NCBI GenBank assembly: GCA_028571685.1
Contig: CM053142.1
Span: forward strand, 197,524,796-197,588,795
Reading direction: 5' to 3'
Length of the DNA: 64,000 bases
Origin: Heterohyrax brucei
Lineage: Eukaryota; Chordata; Mammalia; Hyracoidea; Procaviidae
The position numbers and the translations under genes are program-made. Numbering within the stretch: the first letter of the stretch is position 1; every line of letters starts with the position of its first letter. Positions 23,212 through 34,869 of this stretch are shown one piece after another. Under the pieces are notes generated by a model. The model was not told where the DNA came from. It made no database searches and saw only the letters and a list, made by a program, of their open reading frames with translations.

Positions 23212-23297
23212 GTATATAAACCCACTACTACCCAGTGAGGTCTGTCCCATAGTGACCCTAGAAGACAGAGTGGAGCTTCCCCATACAGAGGGCTGCT
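23212..23297 (-). mobile_element. SINE fragment
   Basis: 'aaacccactactacccagtg', 'catagtgaccctagaagaca' and 'gtggagcttccccata'. Confidence 0.65.
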
Positions 23298-23321
23298 CAC
23301 ACTTATAAATTTATTTTAAAA

Positions 23322-23535
23322 ACCATAAAATCAAACCCATTACCATCAAGTCATTTCCAACTTACAGTGAACTTTTTCTCAGAAAACTGCCCTATACATT
23401 TTCCAAGGCAGTAAATCTATATGGAATCAAACTACCACGTCTTTCTCCCACAGAACGGCTGGTGAGTTCAAACCACCGATCTTTCAGTTGGCAACTGAGG
23501 TTTCTAACTACTGGAAACCAGAGATCCTTTTGTGT
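23322..23535 (-). mobile_element. SINE, diverged
   Basis: 'tcaaacccattaccatcaag', 'gtgagttcaaaccaccgat' and 'ctactggaaaccagagatcc', with about 45 bp of extra sequence inside the body. Confidence 0.7.
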
Positions 23536-23572
23536 ACACACACACACACACAAACACACAAACACACACAGC
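23536..23572. repeat. (CA)n microsatellite
   Basis: Interrupted 'acacacacacacaaacacac' tract directly at the SINE end. Confidence 0.9.
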
Positions 23573-23999
23573 CCTAGAGGGAGGTCGATTGACTGATATT
23601 AAGGAATTGGCTAAGGGGGCTGAGAGGCTACCAAGCCCAAAGGCTGAGCAGGTTGAAAACTTAGGCATGGAATCTGTTTACAGACTCCAGGTACAAGACT
23701 ACTCTCGGTAACCTTGGATTTTGCTTTCAAGACCTTTAGCTAATTGGATAAGGGCCACCCCACTCCCCCAGCCAGAGGGCCCTGCCACTGTCCCAGCACG
23801 ATTTATCGGTAGCCAGCAGCCTTTCTCTGTGGTGGCAGGGTCTGTGGTGGCAGGGCCAGCATCACAGCCTGCTGGTAGATTCAGGGTATGTGGACCAGGC
23901 TGTGCAGCTGCCTCAACATGTGGCCCTCGTCCTGCCAACTCCAGGTTTTCTGATTGTCCCCTGATGTGATCCCTCCACTTCTTCTATTTCTCCGTGATG
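23573..23999. other. no gene seen
   Basis: Short direct repeat 'gtggtggcagggtctgtggtggcaggg' near 23830. No exon or repeat family recognised. Confidence 0.35.
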
Positions 24000-24605
24000 G
24001 TTTATTCTGGGTAGAATTATGCCCCCAAAAGGCACTCTGTATTCCTAACCCCCATTCCTGTGAAAGAAATCCTGCTGACATAGTAGTTAAGAGCTACAGC
24101 TGCTAACCAAAAAGACTGGCGCTTTGAATCCACTAGGCACTCCTTGGAAACTCTATGGAACAATTCTACTCTGTCCTAAAAGGTCACTGTGAGTCTGAAT
24201 CGACTCAGCATCAGTGGGTTTGGTCTGAGTACCTGTGGATGGGACCTTGGTAGAAATCACGTCTTTCTCAGAAGATGCTGTCTGTCAACAAGATCAGTGA
24301 AGCAGGACGGGTCCTAACCCTGTCTGAGCGGCATCTCACAGGAGAGGAGACAGAGACAGTCACCCTGGGGGAAGACAGACCCCATGTGGGGATGCATATG
24401 GGGGCCAAAAAGCACCAAGAAACACCGGAGGCTACCAGAAGCTGGAGGAGACAAGAGGGGCCCTCCCCCAGAGCATCTGAGAGAATCAGCCCTCTGACAC
24501 CCGGATTTGGGACTTTCGGCTTTCAGAACTGTGAGAGAACACTTTGTTGTTCTAGGCCACCCAGTCTGCGGACTTTGTCACAGCAGCCCAAGGAGACTGA
24601 GAAGG
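24000..24605 (+). mobile_element. MLT1-like (MaLR) LTR, split by a SINE
   Basis: The start 'ggtagaattatgcccccaaa' and 'cctaacccccattcctgtg', and the end 'cagaactgtgagaga', 'ttctaggccacccagtctgc' and 'cagcagcccaaggagact', follow the standard plan of ERVL-MaLR LTRs. A SINE interrupts it at 24058-24230. Confidence 0.78.
24058..24230 (+). mobile_element. AfroSINE-type SINE nested in LTR
   Basis: 'atcctgctgacatagtagtt' head, 'gctttgaatccactaggcac' B box, 'gtcactgtgagtctgaatcg' and 'actcagcatcagtggg' tail. Confidence 0.9.
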
Positions 24606-26109
24606 TAGCCATGTCAATTCCAGAGAAACTGGGTGCTGCAGAAAAATAGGAGCCTATGTGCTCCCAGCTCAGGGCCTGATGTTTTCGCTTGCAGGAGTAA
24701 CCGCTCTGCAGCCTGTCTGTCCTTCCATCAGAAGCATTTCTCCTTTGATCTGCTCTCACATCTCTGATCTTTGACACATCAGAGTACGTGGCACGTGCAT
24801 GGTAGGGAGCCTCATTTTCATGACTGGCCCCCCACTTCTGAAAAGAGCAGGGTCTTTCTCAGGGGCACCATCTCCCCTCCCTTTCTGGTTCTAGTAGGCT
24901 ACTTGTCAGGAGTTGTACACATTCTCTGCATATCATGACAGCATGCTGAAACTCGGATAAACTCAAAGGGGAACGGTATTTGGGCAAAAAATAAGCCCAC
25001 TCTTCCAAGTGGACAGTGGAGAGGATCCTAGCAGGCCTTCTGACAAAGCTGTGTTAGCTGTGAAAGAGGAATCCCCGCCCCCACTCTTCACATACACACA
25101 AAAAAATATATATCAGTCAGAACATTCTTACCCTCCAGAATCACTGAAAACCAAATCACTGCGGTGGGACCTTCATCCTTTCAAAGGCTTCCCAAGTGAA
25201 CTCAGTTAATTACAGAAATATTTCACACTCCCTAACTTTGATTTGCTTCTACCTCCCGTTACCGAGTAATTAAGTTCGGCATTGAGGTGCAGTGGAGTGT
25301 GGCCCCGAGTCCTTGTTCTTGCCCAAGGAGGAGCAGGGTCCTGATGGACTGGCAGCCTCAGCCCAGGTCCAAGGGTGGCACCCAGCTCTGCCCTGCTCAC
25401 CGCAGCCGCTTGCCCTTCCTGCCTGGAAAGGGTTGCGGGGGGCAGATCACTCCACAAACAAATTAGCAATTAAAATCTTTATTTATGAAATCAACTTGTG
25501 GATACATGCCTTATTAAAATGCAAACTATTATTCCAGATGACTTTTAAATAAGGAATGAACAGAAATTCTAGAGAGTGACACAGTGCACAGGGCAAGAAC
25601 ATCTTCAAAAACAATTTGCTGAATATTAATGAACTGAAAATGTCATTTCTGGTCCAATTACTACAAGTAATTAGGTTTTTTTTTTAATTATGGAGGAAGT
25701 GGAATTTTAATAAGGTCAATTTTACAATTACAGTTTAAAAAATACTAATTGTATTGTCATCACATCTTATATAATAAATGATATTGACTTGCTAACATCT
25801 GTTGATTTTAATGTAAATAACACAAAACTATCATTGTGTTGAGTTCTTGGGGAAGTGACAGTTTAATGAGAACAACATTCTGTAGAGACCTGGAAGACGA
25901 GTTCCGCCAGGGGGCTCAGCCGTGCTCGGGTTCTCCAAGGGACGGCGTGGAGGGAACCCCCAGTCAAGTGCGGGCCGTGGGCTCTGCTTTCCGTGTCTAG
26001 TTGTCAGCAGTGCACACCAAGAAGGAGTTGCTCCATGCCTTTTCTAACACCCTGTGGACAGAGAGGGTTTTAAAACAATTCTGCAATCAAACAACCCAGG
26101 CTCATGCTG
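24606..26109. other. unique-looking sequence, partly AT-rich
   Basis: No gene recognised. 25450-25870 is AT-rich, dense in TAATTA/ATTAAT-type words and free of recognisable repeats. Confidence 0.4.
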
Positions 26110-26272
26110 ACCCTGCTGTGTGTGTCAGAAAAGAGTTGCACTCCGTAAGGTCTTCAGTGGTAGACTTTATAGAAGCAGATCTCCAGGACTTTCTTCCAAA
26201 CTGCCTCTCAGTGGACTGGAAACTCTGACCTTTTGGTTAGTAGAGGACTGCTTTACTTTCACCATCCAGGAG
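26110..26272 (-). mobile_element. SINE, old copy
   Basis: 'atagaagcagatctccagg', 'tggaaactctgaccttttgg' and 'ttagtagaggactgctttac' follow the antisense SINE order, with heavy divergence. Confidence 0.55.
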
Positions 26273-26780
26273 GAATTACAAGGCTTCACAAAGACCAAGT
26301 TTCAGGTGAGCCAGAGTTGAAGGATGTTAGCATGATCCAGATCAGACATGGTTGCTCCTGCCAGCGGAGGCAGCCAGTGGGCTCTGACATGCATGTAGAC
26401 TGACTCCCTAACCATCACTGAGCACACAAATGGATCCTTCGTCTCCTGGGAGGAACCTGCCTGTATCTCCAGCCACCCTCCCCTGTCTTCCTCAGTCACA
26501 AAATACAGGAATGCTGGAGGCCTCCTTCTCTTGCCAGCAGGTGTCTCGGTGTCCCTCCCTGTACTCTGCAGACGCCATCAGGGCAAGCTGGCTGGGTCGG
26601 CCATGTGCAGGGGAAAGCCGCAGTGTAGTGGGTAGCTCACTAACATCAAATGTCAGGTGTCTCAGAGGCATCAACATCTGCAGCGAGACCCAAATAACAG
26701 CAATGAAAACCGAGCATTAAGCTAGAGCACGACTCTCTTCTAAAGAAGCATCTCTGCGATCAGATCAACAACAGCAACCC
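26273..26780. other. no gene seen
   Basis: A 96-codon frame at 26430 has no domain resemblance. Confidence 0.35.
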
Positions 26781-26784
26781 GAAA

Positions 26785-26990
26785 GATTAGATGAGATGCT
26801 CAGGGGCGGTGAGTTTATGCTAATAGGGAGACACAAGCGGGAAAAGGAAGATAGGAACGATTGCACAACTCGAAGGATGTGATCGATGTCTCCAAACTGT
26901 ACATGTAGAAGCTGTTGAATTGGTGTATGTTCTGCTGTGTATATTTTCAACAACAGAGAAAAATTTTATTTCAAAAAAAAGACAACACAG
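26785..26990 (+). repeat. interspersed repeat 3' end, L1-like
   Basis: 'attgcacaactcgaaggatg', 'ccaaactgtacatgtagaag' and 'gttgaattggtgtatgttct' followed by an A-rich end. The type resembles L1 or LTR-element 3' ends; the family is unresolved. Confidence 0.5.
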
Positions 26991-27834
26991 TCCCTTTCTG
27001 CAGCTCTGTACCACTACCTCCCCTTAGGACCATCTCATGGATCCACAGGAGTGTTAGTGACTAACTCCAGAAGGGCACCGTCTTCCGGGGTCCAAGGAAC
27101 TCAGAGAGGTTCCGGGGCAATCCAAGGTCACAGACCAAGCTGTAATAAAGCTGCTCCTTCTGTAGTCTGGCACCTGTCATCCCACAAAAGAATTCAGCAT
27201 TGATGAACAAGAGCACCCATTAAAACCCGGCCCCAGGTGCCAGGCTTGTAAGACACTGATGGGAATTTCACCTGGTGCTGCCCTCACTGCCATCTCCAGT
27301 AAGGACAAGCATGGGACACTTCTGCAAGAGAACAGCTGTGGTCATTAAAATGGTTTGTGGGTGTTTGTTATATCCTCAGGAATGTCTTGTTGAATTCTAA
27401 TTACCCAGATTAAGATCTATTGATATAATTAGCAAGATACATAAAAGTTTTATTTAAACATGATATCCTGGGAATGAATGCCCCTGGGACAATAAACGCC
27501 TTATTGTCTCTTGCTCTGAGGCTTTGCCAGCATGCTGGGGCTTGGGAGGGCCATGCCCAAGGACATCCTGAAACAGGTCCTCCTAGGCATCATGTCTAAG
27601 GAAGCCTCTGGGGTCAATGCCTGTTTCCAGAGAGGTACAGGTGCCCTCTGACAAAGCAGGAGTTAGCAGGCGCTGTGCATCAGGGGTCCATCAACACAAC
27701 CCTGTGAGGTCACTGCATGTGTTCTTCCCATTTACAGGGTCAGAACACTGGGAGAAGACAGGCTGAGGAACTTGACCCAGATAGCATAGTCTTACCGAGT
27801 AGAAAAGATGTCACTTTGATGGCTGAGGTGCTCC
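26991..27834. other. unique-looking sequence, no gene seen
   Basis: Contains a TAAT-rich block at 27395-27500. No repeat or exon recognised. Confidence 0.35.
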
Positions 27835-28222
27835 TGGCCAACATGCATGTGAAAGCTGGACAGTGAAAAAAGGAAGACTGAAGACCAAATTGTGATGTTG
27901 GTGAAAAGTGTTGAATATGCTCTGAACTGCCAGAAGAGTGAACAATTCAGTCTTACAAGAAACGCAACCACAAGGTTCCTTAGAAGCAAGAATGGTGAGA
28001 GTTCGTCTCACTTAATTTGCAGAGGACATCAGGGGAGTCCAATTTCTAGAAAAGTGAATCATACGGCCAAAAGGACAGGGTCAGCAGAAACCTTTCAGTT
28101 TCCACAACGGTGAACTCGAGCATCATGAAGATGGCAGAGGCACGGGCAGCAATGTAGGTTGTGACACATGGTCACTATGAGACGGAGTAGACCAAGGGTG
28201 CCTGACAACAGCAGCAGCAGCA
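27835..28222 (+). mobile_element. RTE 3' fragment
   Basis: 'gcatgtgaaagctggacagt', 'agacatcag'-like sequence, 'ggtcactatgagacgg' and '(cagcag)n' at the end. An old copy. Confidence 0.78.
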
Positions 28223-28489
28223 AAATACACAGCACAGCGGGAATTTCAACCCAGCAGGCTCCTGAGCCTGTGCACACCTCACCCCTTGGCCTCTACAGTA
28301 GGAGATTCTCCATGCCTGTCTTCTTCTTTATTGATTCCTCAGAAGGGAGGCCAGCTTGGAGTACAGGGTTTGTCCAACCCTAAACCACCAACCCCCTGCA
28401 AGTGAGGGAAGGATGACTCGGTGCACTCATTCATTGCTTGGTTGATTGAATGTACTCTTTGTACTGAAAACTGAAATTTAGAAGGTGAA

Positions 28490-29320
28490 AGTGTAGGTCA
28501 CAGAAAGATCAGGGTGACCAGCCTCCCACCACTCACATAAGTAAAATCCAAATCGATCAGAGAATTCAGTGGGAAAACCAAACTGAGAAACTTTTAGCAG
28601 GAACTGGAGGGAGGAAATCTACGAGCTTGGGTTAGGAGCGGTTTCCTCACCAGGATGTACCAAGAGTGCAGCATGAGGGAGAGGTTGCTTAGTGTGGCTG
28701 CATTGAAACTGAAGTCACCTGCATGACAAGAGATCATTAAATGAAGTCAAAATCATACAAATCAATCAGGAAAAGACAAATAGCTGAGAAGAAAAAATGG
28801 GCAAAGGACAAGAACAGATGATTCACAAAACGAAAGCCTGAATACTAAGCAGCCCGTGGAAAGACCCTTAAGCTCAATAGCCATCTGATTAGCACCCTGA
28901 AAGACGAGCCAAGTGAAGTGCTGAGACCATCAAGTGCAGGCCAGCTGTCACACACTAGTCTTGACATGTGTAAATCAATTCCAGCCTCTAAAACTAAGAA
29001 TGGCTATATCTTGTACAGCTGACCGTGCGTATTCCCTGCAGCTAAGCAACTTATTTCTAGATAAGTGTCCTGTACAGAACTTTGCATGTGTGTACAAAGA
29101 GGCCTTGTACAAGATTTTATTACTTTGTTGTTTATAATGACACTTTAAAAACATTCAATATTAACCCACAGAAAATAAGTCAGCACATATTTGGCAGTTA
29201 GGGAGACACATCACAATAATACAAATATTTTTCTGGAGATTCATCACAGTAAAAATACAAAGATGTACATAGGAATCTTTAAATACTACCTCTGGGAAGA
29301 TAAGGAAGGGGATTGGACCA
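28490..29320 (+). mobile_element. old L1 ORF2/3' region
   Basis: 'tagctgagaagaaaaaatgg', 'gcaaaggacaagaacagatg', 'ctcaatagccatctgattag' and 'aaaaacattcaatatta' follow the order of L1 ORF2 and its end. No open frames survive. Confidence 0.65.
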
Positions 29321-29324
29321 AGGC

Positions 29325-29600
29325 ATATGCATTTGCTTTCCATGGCTGTGCAAAAGCTATTACAACCTTAGTGACTTAAAACAGCACTCGTTCATCATCT
29401 CATGGTTTCTGTGGGTCACCAGTCCTGGGCACAGCTGAACTGGGTCCTCAACCGAGGTCTCAGGATACAGTCAAGATGTTAACTGTGTTGTGGTCAGGAT
29501 GTTAACTGGGCTGCAGTCTCATCTGGAGGCTCAACTGGGGAAGAACCACTTCCAGGTTCACTGGGGATAGTGTGATAACTTATTTCCTTGTGTCTGTATG
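29325..29600 (-). repeat. ancient LTR-like repeat
   Basis: 'gctttccatggctgtgcaaa', 'gtgacttaaaacagcactcg' and 'tctcatggtttctgtgggtc' resemble the antisense start of old mammalian LTR repeats. Family uncertain. Confidence 0.45.
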
Positions 29601-29639
29601 AGGTTCATGGTTTATTGCTGGCTGTTGGCTGGAGGCCAC

Positions 29640-30130
29640 TGTAATGGCTAATTTTACATGTTAATTTGGCTAGGCAATGGCTCCAGGGATTTGGCTGAAT
29701 ACTAGTTGCTGCCATGGAGTTGTTACATGTTTTTAAACCAATTGGCCTCAGACAGAGCAGACTACCTTCTACGATGTAATGTAATATGAGCTTCCATAAT
29801 GTAATATAATGTAAGAACCTTCCACACCACAATTTCCTTTAATATAGTCAATCAGTGAGGTCATGCTGGTGTAGATCGGTTCCTAAACCTAACACCTGTT
29901 AAGATATAAAAAGAGCAGATTACACAGAGATGCACACACGGGGGAAGGAGATGACATGTAACAGTCACCAGGGAACCAAGGAGTTCCCAGGGCTCCTAAC
30001 AAGGAAGGAACTGACACTGCAAGGGTCTGGTTTGGACTCCCTGTCTCCAGAACCATGAGGCAGTAAGTGTCTGTTCTTAAAGCCACCCACTTGTGTACTT
30101 TTGTTACAGCAGCCCTGGAAAAACGAGGCA
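29640..30130 (+). mobile_element. ERVL/MaLR-type LTR
   Basis: Starts 'tgtaatggctaattttacat' and ends 'tgttacagcagccctggaaa' followed by 'aacgaggca'. The TG...CA ends and the 3' motif fit ERVL-type LTRs. Confidence 0.65.
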
Positions 30131-30943
30131 GTCACTCTCAGCTTCTCAGCGCTGCCTGTGGTCCCTCAAGGCGACCATAGCTTCTTGTCACACAGGCTTT
30201 CCCAGCATGGCTGCTTCCCTTACTGAGAGAACAAGGAGTCTTGAGAGCAAGTCTGCCCACAGAAAGGCATCTTATTAAGGCAAGAGAATCACAGAAACAA
30301 AGCCTGTCACCTCAGACATATTCTATCAGTGGGAAGTAGACCACAGGTACCACTCACATTAAAAGGCATGAACACCAGGAGGTAGAAACCAGGGGGACCC
30401 CCTTAGTCTCTGAGTATCCCAGCCTGAGTCAGAAGGAGATTCACATGTGTTTATTATGTTTCCCTTCTTCAACAAATCTGAAGCCAGTGTAATTCAATGT
30501 TAGAACTGGATACAGATGACGGAGAATACGTGGGTGGGTGCTCGACTCTCTCATCTACTTTTTTAGTTGGCTGAAGCTGATTACGGTAACCAGAATCATC
30601 AGGATCCCCATTCCTCTGCACCCAAGCGGGGTGGAAAAGTGAAGGAGAGCCTTTACTCTTAAGTCCAAACACGTGTTTCTATGAGGAGAACACCTGCCAG
30701 ACCAAGCAGCCCCCACCTCTACTCTCAGGCCTGTCCTGTGAGAGGCGAGTTTGGGGAGCCTGTGCTTGCCAACGTGCTCAGCCTCTCCCTCTCCCCATCT
30801 GCTGTGGGTTTTCAGCTTCCATGGCAAGCCTGGTTCTGCACTGCTCCTCCACACAGAGGAGTTCCAGGAGTGGGCTCCCTGGCAGGGCTGCAGTCGCCTA
30901 GCACTTGTCGTGAGTGGGGTAGCAGGAGCATCCAACCTAGGCT
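30131..30943. other. no gene seen
   Basis: A 159-codon frame starts at 30681 but lacks domain resemblance and has overlapping frames on both strands. No convincing exon. Confidence 0.35.
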
Positions 30944-31468
30944 TGTTTTTGTCCACTACAGCTGCTCTAACAGAAATACCACAGAGTGGATGGCTTTAAC
31001 AAAGGAAAGTTTATTCTTACCCAGTCCAGTAGGCTACAAGTCCAAATTCAGGATGTCCGCTCCAGGGGAAGGCTTTCCCCCATGTCGGCTCTGGAGGAAA
31101 GTCTGGTATTGCATAAGTCTTTGTCCAGGGAGCGTCTTGGCGCAGGAACCTCAGGTCTGAAGGACACCCCCTTCTCCTGGTGCTGCTTCCTGGATGGTGT
31201 CAAGTTCCCAATTCTGCGCTTCCTTCTCTTCCCTTTTATCTCTTCTAGGATGAAAGGATTAAGGATGGGACAAGCCATACTCCAGGGAAACTCCCTTTAT
31301 AGTGGATTAGCAAGGTGATCCTATGAAGGGCTTTACAGTCCCACCCTAATCCTTTAACATACAGTGTAGGAAGATCACAAAATGGATGACAGTCATAGAA
31401 TACAGAGAATCATGGCCCAGCCACACGGTTACCCACAGTTCTGGGGGGACCCAATTCAACCCGTGACA
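30944..31468 (-). mobile_element. MaLR-type LTR
   Basis: Antisense copy of the LTR family also seen at 33024, 59098, 60052 and 60646. The left end 'tgtttttgtccactacagct' is the complement of the LTR 3' end. The right end '..cccgtgaca' is the complement of a TGTCAC start. Flanks aggct (left) and agggt (right) form a likely 5-bp target duplication with one mismatch. Confidence 0.85.
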
Positions 31469-31569
31469 AGGGTCAGATGTGTTTTCTGCTCCTTTCTCTC
31501 TCCTTCTCCTTCTAGTATTTTCAATGGAATGAAATTTGTTTCCCCTTCATTTTTAACATAATTAGCAAT

Positions 31570-32908
31570 AAGGCGATTTCAAAGGGCAACTCGAGAAGAC
31601 AAAACAAAGCACAGTAATGACACGGGCAAAGAGCTGGAAACGGCCAACCAGAAGGGTAGAACACGGTCTTCACTTCTCAAGCTCAAAGAATTGAAGAGAA
31701 AATTCAAGGCTTTAGTTGCAATAGCAAAAGATTCAAAAAGGAAAGTATTAAATGACTCAGGGAACATCTAAAGAAGGAAGGAATACACAGAGTCATTAAA
31801 GAGGTAGCATGTGATCAGGAACCAACAGTATTGAAGGAAGAAGTCAAAGTTCCATTGAAGGCACTGGTGAAAAACAAGGCTCCAAGAATTGATGGACTGT
31901 CAACTGAAATATTTCAACAAACAGGTGCAGCACCAGAAGCCCTCACTTGTCTATGCCAAGGAATCTAGAGGACAGCTACCTGGCCAACTGATTGGAAGAG
32001 ATCCATATTTATGCCCATTCCCAAGAAAGGTGATCCAACTGAGTCAGGAAATTACCCCACAGTGTCATTAACATTAAACACAAGTAAAATTCTGCTCAAG
32101 ATCATCCAAAAGTGACTGCAACAGCCTACTGACAAGGACCTGCCAGAAATTCCAGCTGGACTCAGAAGAGGACCTAGAACAAGGGACGGCACTGCTGACG
32201 TGTAATAGATCTTGGCAGAAAGCAAAGAATACCAGAAAGACGTTTACCTGTGTTTCACTGACTATGTGAAAGCATCAGACTGTCTGGATCACAGCAAATT
32301 ATGGCTAACATTGCATTAAATGGGAATTCCAGAACACCAAATTGTGTTCGTAAGGAATTTGTACCTGGATCAAGAGGCAGTCACGCAACCAGAACAAGGG
32401 GACACTGCATGGTTCAAAGTCAGGAAAGGTGTGCATCAGGGTTGTATCCCTTCACACCACCCCTTTTTAATCTGTATGCTGAGTGAATAATCTGATAAAC
32501 TGGATTATACAAAGAAAAACAAGGCATCAGAATTGGAAGACGACTCATTAACAACCTGCTTTACAGAGACAGCACCACCTTACTTGCTGGAAGTGAGGAA
32601 GATTTGAAACTCTTACTGATGAAGGTCAAGGAACACAGCCTTCAGCAGGCATTGCACCTCAACGTCAAGAAAAAGAAAAAAAAAATCCTCACAACTGGAC
32701 CAGTAAGCAACACTATCATAAATGGAGAAAGGATTGAGGTTATCAAGGATTTCATTTTACTTGGGTCCACAATCAACACCCATGGAAGCAGCAGTCAAGA
32801 AATCAAAAGACACATTGCATTGGGAAAATCTGCTGCAAAGGATCTCTTTAAACCATTGAAAAGTAAAGATGACACCTTAAAGACTGAGGTGTGCCTGACC
32901 CAAGACCT
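31570..32908 (+). mobile_element. RTE, first part (split by LTR)
   Basis: Sense RTE from the linker region through the RT. It has 'KNKAPRIDGLSTEIFQQ' near 31870, 'WPTDWKRSIFMPIPKKGDP' near 31981, 'LCFTDYVKASDCLDHSK' near 32250 (catalytic Asp retained, AFD altered to ASD), and 'KEFIKDFILLGSTI'-like sequence near 32744. It breaks off at '..cctgacccaagacct' and resumes at 34109. Confidence 0.88.
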
Positions 32909-34108
32909 TGTAACCCTAGTACCTTGCAGCATGTTTCCTTCTTTTCAAAATGGGTAACTGAGAGCTTCACATAACTAATGCCATAACGATACTGTAAATA
33001 ATCTGTGTTTTCTACTGCACCAGTGTCATGGATTGAATCGTGTCCCCCAAAAATATGTGTAGCCATGTGACTGGGCCATGATTCCCAGTATCTTGTGACT
33101 GTCGTCCATTTTGCCATTTTCCTGTGCTGTATGTTAGGGGATTAGGGTGGAGCTTAAATCCCTTCATAAGATCACCTCCCTGCTTCACTGTACAGGGAGT
33201 TTCCCTGGAGTGTGGCTTGCTCCACCCTTAATCCTTCCATCTTGCGAGAGATAAAAGGAAAGGGAAGCAGGTAGAGAACTGAGAACCTCACACCATCAAG
33301 CAAGCAGCACCGGGAGAAGAGTGCATCCTTCAGACCTGAGGTTCCTGCGCCAAGATGCTCCCTGGACAAAGACTGATGCAATACCAGACTTTCCTCCAGA
33401 GTTGACAAGGGGAAAGCCTTCCCCTGGAGTGGGCATCCTGAATATGGACTTCTAGCCTACCAGGCTATGTAAGAATAAACTTTCCTTTGTTAAAGCCATC
33501 CACTCTGTGGTATTTTTGTTAGAGCAGCCCTAGCTGACTAAAACAACCAACTACTCTGATATCTGCACTGGCCTTTTTCCAAAGGGGCACAGAGTCCCCT
33601 CTGCTGTTGTGACCTTGGTCTCCCTCCTCTCCTCTGCTATCCTGAGAAATGGCCTTCCGCCTGGAAAACAGCAGCGAGGAAGGCTGCCTGACGGCTTTGT
33701 ATCCCCAGCTTTCCTGCTCCTTATCTCAGTCAGAGTGGACCTGGCAGGCTAGTTTCACTAGCTGAGGAATTTTTGTATGTTTTGTCTTTGCCTGCTACAA
33801 ACATGCAGGTTAGAGTCCAGGCGTCTGACATACATATCCGTAGTTTAATAAAGAGTTCCGTGTGACTAATTTGTGATGTATAGAGTTATCTGTGGGCAAC
33901 ATGCTTAAAAACAGGAAGTATTCCTTGCTGAATGATACCTAAACTCTGATGTAAAAAATTGCCATTTGAGACTCCCTGGAGAACAGCCTGTGCTGCTGTT
34001 GGGTCTCTGGTGGTATCAGATCTGCTAATAAAACTTTTTGCTCTTTCTAACTTGGAGTGTGTTTCATTGATTCAGTTGCTCCAGGGCACAGACCCAAATA
34101 GAGTAACA
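32909..34108 (+). mobile_element. LTR (solo) inserted in RTE
   Basis: Begins TGTAAC and ends GTAACA with 'ctaataaaactttttgctct' (a polyadenylation signal within) near the 3' end. These are LTR features. Removing the nested LTR at 33024-33545 leaves about 680 bp. It sits exactly where the RTE sequence breaks and resumes. No clear target duplication. Confidence 0.7.
33024..33545 (+). mobile_element. MaLR-type LTR nested in the solo LTR
   Basis: Starts 'tgtcatggattgaatcgtgt', ends 'gagcagccctagctgactaa' plus 'aaca'. Flanks accag (33019-33023) and accaa (33546-33550) form a 5-bp target duplication with one mismatch, as expected for ERVL-type elements. Confidence 0.88.
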
Positions 34109-34545
34109 TCACGGGTATTTTCAATCGCATCATATGTATGCAAAAGCTGGACAACGAACGAGGAAGACAAAACTGATGCCTTTGAACTGTGGTGTTGTTG
34201 GAGAAGAATGTTGAGTGTACCATGGACCACCGAAAGAACCAACAGATCTGTTCTGGAAGAAGCACAACCAGAGTGCTTCTTGGAAGCTAAGATGGTGAGA
34301 CTGCGTCTTACATACCCTAGACAGGAAGGATCAGTCCCTGGACAAGGACATCCTGCTTGGCAGAGTGGAGGGTCAGTGAAAAAGAGGAAGACTCTTGAGA
34401 TGGAAAGACACAGCGGCCACAGCGATGCACTTAGCATAAAAACAATTGCGGACACAGCGCAAGACCGGGCAGTGTTTCGTCCTGTTGTGCATAGGGTTGC
34501 TATGAGATGGAACCAACCTGACTGAGTCTAGCAAAAACTGGTGAG
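34109..34545 (+). mobile_element. RTE, second part (resumes)
   Basis: Continues the element broken at 32908 with 'gtattttcaatcgcatcata', 'VLEEAQPECFLEAKMVRLRL', 'AQDRAVFRPVVHRVAMRWNQ' and a degraded tail 'gagtctagcaaaaac'. Confidence 0.88.
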
Positions 34546-34674
34546 GTAAGACTTACTTTTGCTCTTTTTTTAATTGTTTACTCTATGCTTACGTCTTTTC
34601 CTCCATTGTTAGAATCCGTGTTTTAAATAGTTCTTTTATTTAAAAAAAGAAAAAAAGTTTCTACTGAGGACACT

Positions 34675-34862
34675 TCAGTTCCTGGTAACACAAACATGCC
34701 AGAACTGAACTATGCTCCATAGAGTTTCCAATGACTGATTTTTTCCTAAGTCAATCACTAACTAGATCTTTCTTCCAGGATCCGTCTGGGTGAACTAAAC
34801 CCGCAGCGTTTCAGTTAGTGACTGAGGGCGTTTAGCACTTACACAGTCCAGGAACTCCAGAT
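34675..34862 (-). mobile_element. SINE, diverged
   Basis: 'ctatgctccatagagtttcc', 'gatctttcttccaggatcc' and 'cgtttagcacttacacagtc' in antisense SINE order. Confidence 0.6.
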
Positions 34863-34869
34863 AGTGAAC

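Noticed and set aside
24275-24649. 124-codon frame as a small gene
   Set aside because: It lies inside the MaLR-type LTR; no domain.
30681-31160. 159-codon frame as host exon
   Set aside because: Its 3' third is antisense LTR sequence and the upstream part has overlapping frames on both strands.
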